From assembly GCA_937876055.1 (NCBI GenBank), contig CALEIW010000153.1, positions 1 to 8,273 of the forward strand: a stretch of 8,273 bases of DNA. The letters run 5' to 3'. Of this stretch, positions 6,714 through 8,273 are shown piece after piece. Origin of the DNA: an uncultured euryarchaeote (GTDB taxonomy: Archaea > Thermoplasmatota > Poseidoniia > Poseidoniales > Thalassarchaeaceae). The notes beneath the pieces were generated by a model, which made no database searches, was not told the origin of the DNA, and was given only the letters and a program-made list of their open reading frames with translations. How positions within the stretch are numbered: position 1 is the stretch's first letter; each line of letters opens with the position of its first letter. The position numbers were made by a program, and so were the translations under genes.

Positions 6714-8273
6714 TCAGTATCACCGTCCTTCATACCAAACCAATCTTCATTTTCGGCAGGAATTACCTCCGCAACTGGGGCAGCTGGTTCAGTCAAATCT
6801 TCATTGGCCGCTTCCGGCAAACCCTCTACCGGTTCGGCTCTGTCTAGCACCCTCTCCAACGATCCAATTTCATCGGGCTTTGCGTGTTCGGCTTCGGCGA
6901 CGGCCAAAGCCTCGACTTTGCGCATTTCATCGAGTAATTTCTCATCGATTTTGTTTGCCCCAATAATATCGCCGTTTCCACGGAAGAAAATTTCCGTTTC
7001 ATTCCAATCACCTTTTGTCAATCCTTCAACTGTAAATCGTATTTCGGCAGATTCCCCTGGATTGAGAGTATCTAGCCTCCAAGCCCACAAGCCGTTGGTT
7101 TCCTTTCTTCCACCCCGAGGGTTTTCAGCCATCTTCACGCCCTCAGCTTCGGGCCATTTTGCTAGTATTGTATAGGCCCGAGCCCTTGCGGTGTAATTGT
7201 AAATCGTAACTGAACAAATATTCTGCTTGGTGTCGTTATCCCAAGTCACTTCGTCTTCAAGGAATACCGCATTCATTATTCGAGTAATGACCGGAGACAA
7301 GTCAGGCTCCTCTCTTCCTAACATCTCACTTGACTTTCTTGATATTTCAGGCAAAATGATGTTGATCAAGTCGAATTTTTCTTGAGCCTTCTTTCTTTGT
7401 TTACTCTTCTTCAAATGATTTTTGAGACCTCTACCTACCTCTAACATAGCCCTTCGAATTTCTTCGTGGACCTCTACATTATCAGAAACAGCCTCCTTGG
7501 CTTCACTAGTAAATTGTACGTTTGTGGAGGCCAAATGAATCAACACCGCGGCGGGCCCCTTCGGTAGGCCTTTCCCACCAGGGTGTTCGAGGCCATATTG
7601 TTTCCAATTCACAGATTCAAGCGCCTTTGTCATGAGGCATCCGCCTTGCTGGTACATCAGAGGGACTCGATTTGCAAAACGGAGTACTTCAATTGGCCCA
7701 TCTGCCGCCAAATCTCCTCCGAAAACAAGACCAACTTCGATTTGAAACGGGTTTCCTTGACTCACTGCGGGCTTACGTGTAACTGTCGAGGCAAATCTAG
7801 AATCAATTGCTTTCGACAGTCCCTTTTTGATTAGAATCTCTTCAATAGGAGAGAGACAGTCAGTTGGAGGTGCTAGTAGTTTTACTTCTTGAAACGAGTC
7901 TAACATGGCTTGGGCTTCATCAGGCTTGATTCTAACCGGAGTTCGACCTTCCTCTAATTCCGCCTTACCAAGAATTTCTTTTGCGGCCCTCATACTAACC
8001 CCGGAGAAGTTATGCCTGAGGAAGGAAGTGAGCTTTCTTTCATCCGCCTCCTTCAGCATTCTCTGAAGTTGCCCAAGATGTATTCCATGTGGATGAGGCT
8101 TGATTTCCTCAACCACTCTTGGTAATTTTTCTGTGGTCCTTATCCAATGACCCTGATCAATTATTTCTCCATCGGCATCACGCACAATTAGTCGGATAGT
8201 AGCGTGGGGGTTGACGATGCTCGTCATACGAAGATATTGGTGAACCGACTGTCTTCCTCGCTGATATTTTGCC
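6710..8273 (-). CDS. top6B: DNA topoisomerase VI subunit B, partial (N-terminal ATPase domain outside window)
   Basis: This is the ATP-driven gate subunit of topoisomerase VI. The frame stays open to the window edge: 15 codons before the ATG at 8227 read KYQRGRQSVHQYLR, the family's junction between ATPase and H2TH regions, so the ATG is internal. About 200 residues with the GHKL ATP-binding motifs lie beyond the window. Counting from the internal Met: the helix-two-turn-helix region is about 44-137; the transducer is about 160-296, with FANRVPLMYQQGG (185-197) and the STNVQFTSEAKEAV loop whose K244 matches the family's ATP-sensing lysine; a beta-rich C-terminal domain at about 320-425 resembles the Ig-fold described for Methanosarcina Top6B. 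The last 66 residues are Ala/Pro/Glu-rich (19 acidic, 4 Lys/Arg) and end EDWFGMKDGDTE, an extension I do not know from structurally studied enzymes. The stop overlaps the top6A start. Confidence 0.96.
   Translation of the reverse strand, partial: AKYQRGRQSVHQYLRMTSIVNPHATIRLIVRDADGEIIDQGHWIRTTEKLPRVVEEIKPHPHGIHLGQLQRMLKEADERKLTSFLRHNFSGVSMRAAKEILGKAELEEGRTPVRIKPDEAQAMLDSFQEVKLLAPPTDCLSPIEEILIKKGLSKAIDSRFASTVTRKPAVSQGNPFQIEVGLVFGGDLAADGPIEVLRFANRVPLMYQQGGCLMTKALESVNWKQYGLEHPGGKGLPKGPAAVLIHLASTNVQFTSEAKEAVSDNVEVHEEIRRAMLEVGRGLKNHLKKSKQRKKAQEKFDLINIILPEISRKSSEMLGREEPDLSPVITRIMNAVFLEDEVTWDNDTKQNICSVTIYNYTARARAYTILAKWPEAEGVKMAENPRGGRKETNGLWAWRLDTLNPGESAEIRFTVEGLTKGDWNETEIFFRGNGDIIGANKIDEKLLDEMRKVEALAVAEAEHAKPDEIGSLERVLDRAEPVEGLPEAANEDLTEPAAPVAEVIPAENEDWFGMKDGDTE
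6719..6724 (-). promoter_or_regulatory. Ribosome-binding site of top6A
   Basis: The minus strand reads GGTGAT followed by a 5-base spacer (ACTGA) and then ATG. It is complementary to the anti-Shine-Dalgarno end of archaeal 16S rRNA (ATCACC). It lies inside the last codons of top6B and supports the ATG at 6713 as the true start in the overlapping gene pair. None of the other starts in the window has a comparable site. Confidence 0.6.

Noticed and set aside
6583..7175. Two plus-strand open frames (127 and 123 codons) opposite top6A/top6B
   Set aside because: They are complementary-strand shadows of conserved topoisomerase genes and their translations show no domain features.
7583..7834. 83-codon plus-strand open frame opposite the Top6B transducer
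   Set aside because: Fully antisense to conserved coding sequence and without protein-like features.
8225..8227. ATG at 8227 as the start of top6B
   Set aside because: The preceding codons encode the conserved family junction (RGRQSV..YL), and a protein starting here would lack the essential ATPase domain; the gene continues past the window.

Overview
The window looks like a chromosomal fragment of a euryarchaeon, most plausibly a marine Group II archaeon (Poseidoniales / Ca. Poseidoniia). This rests on three things: an archaeal topoisomerase VI gene pair, a SurR-like archaeal winged-helix regulator, and large multi-module surface proteins plus a membrane protein with an acidic Trp-containing tail, which resemble what I recall of that group. 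The clade is an inference from memory of such proteins and not from an rRNA marker. No rRNA, tRNA, CRISPR array, insertion sequence or other mobile element is visible.

Layout. Positions 1-3977 (+) hold most of a very large exported, membrane-anchored protein. Its start lies outside the window: the frame stays open to base 3, so the apparent ATG at 57 is internal. It begins in the second half of a von Willebrand factor A-like domain, continues through three propeller-like repeats, about five Ig-like modules, a Ca-binding-type loop and a CARDB domain, and ends with one transmembrane helix. It converges, 6 bp apart, on a block of four genes on the minus strand.

Read in the direction of transcription, that minus-strand block is top6B (from beyond base 8273 to 6710, lacking its N-terminal GHKL ATPase domain because the window ends), top6A (6713-5613, overlapping top6B by ATGA), an unrecognised two-helix membrane protein (5572-4796, 40 bp after top6A and with no visible promoter of its own), and a SurR/ArsR-like regulator (4721-3984). 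The regulator has its own short promoter region (4722-4795) with a TATA-like element, a perfect 11-bp palindrome near the predicted transcription start, a second half-copy of that palindrome over the TATA element, and a 7-bp inverted repeat just after the upstream gene.

Function. top6B and top6A encode the two subunits of DNA topoisomerase VI, a type IIB enzyme that relaxes and decatenates DNA; all key catalytic residues that fall inside the window are present. The membrane-protein gene may be co-transcribed with them. The regulator is probably a separate, autoregulated unit. Most of the window is ordinary archaeal core or surface-protein DNA. The points most worth a second look are the acidic D-W-x-G tails shared by Top6B and the adjacent membrane protein, the palindrome in the regulator's promoter, and the absence of cysteines in a regulator resembling a redox-sensing family.
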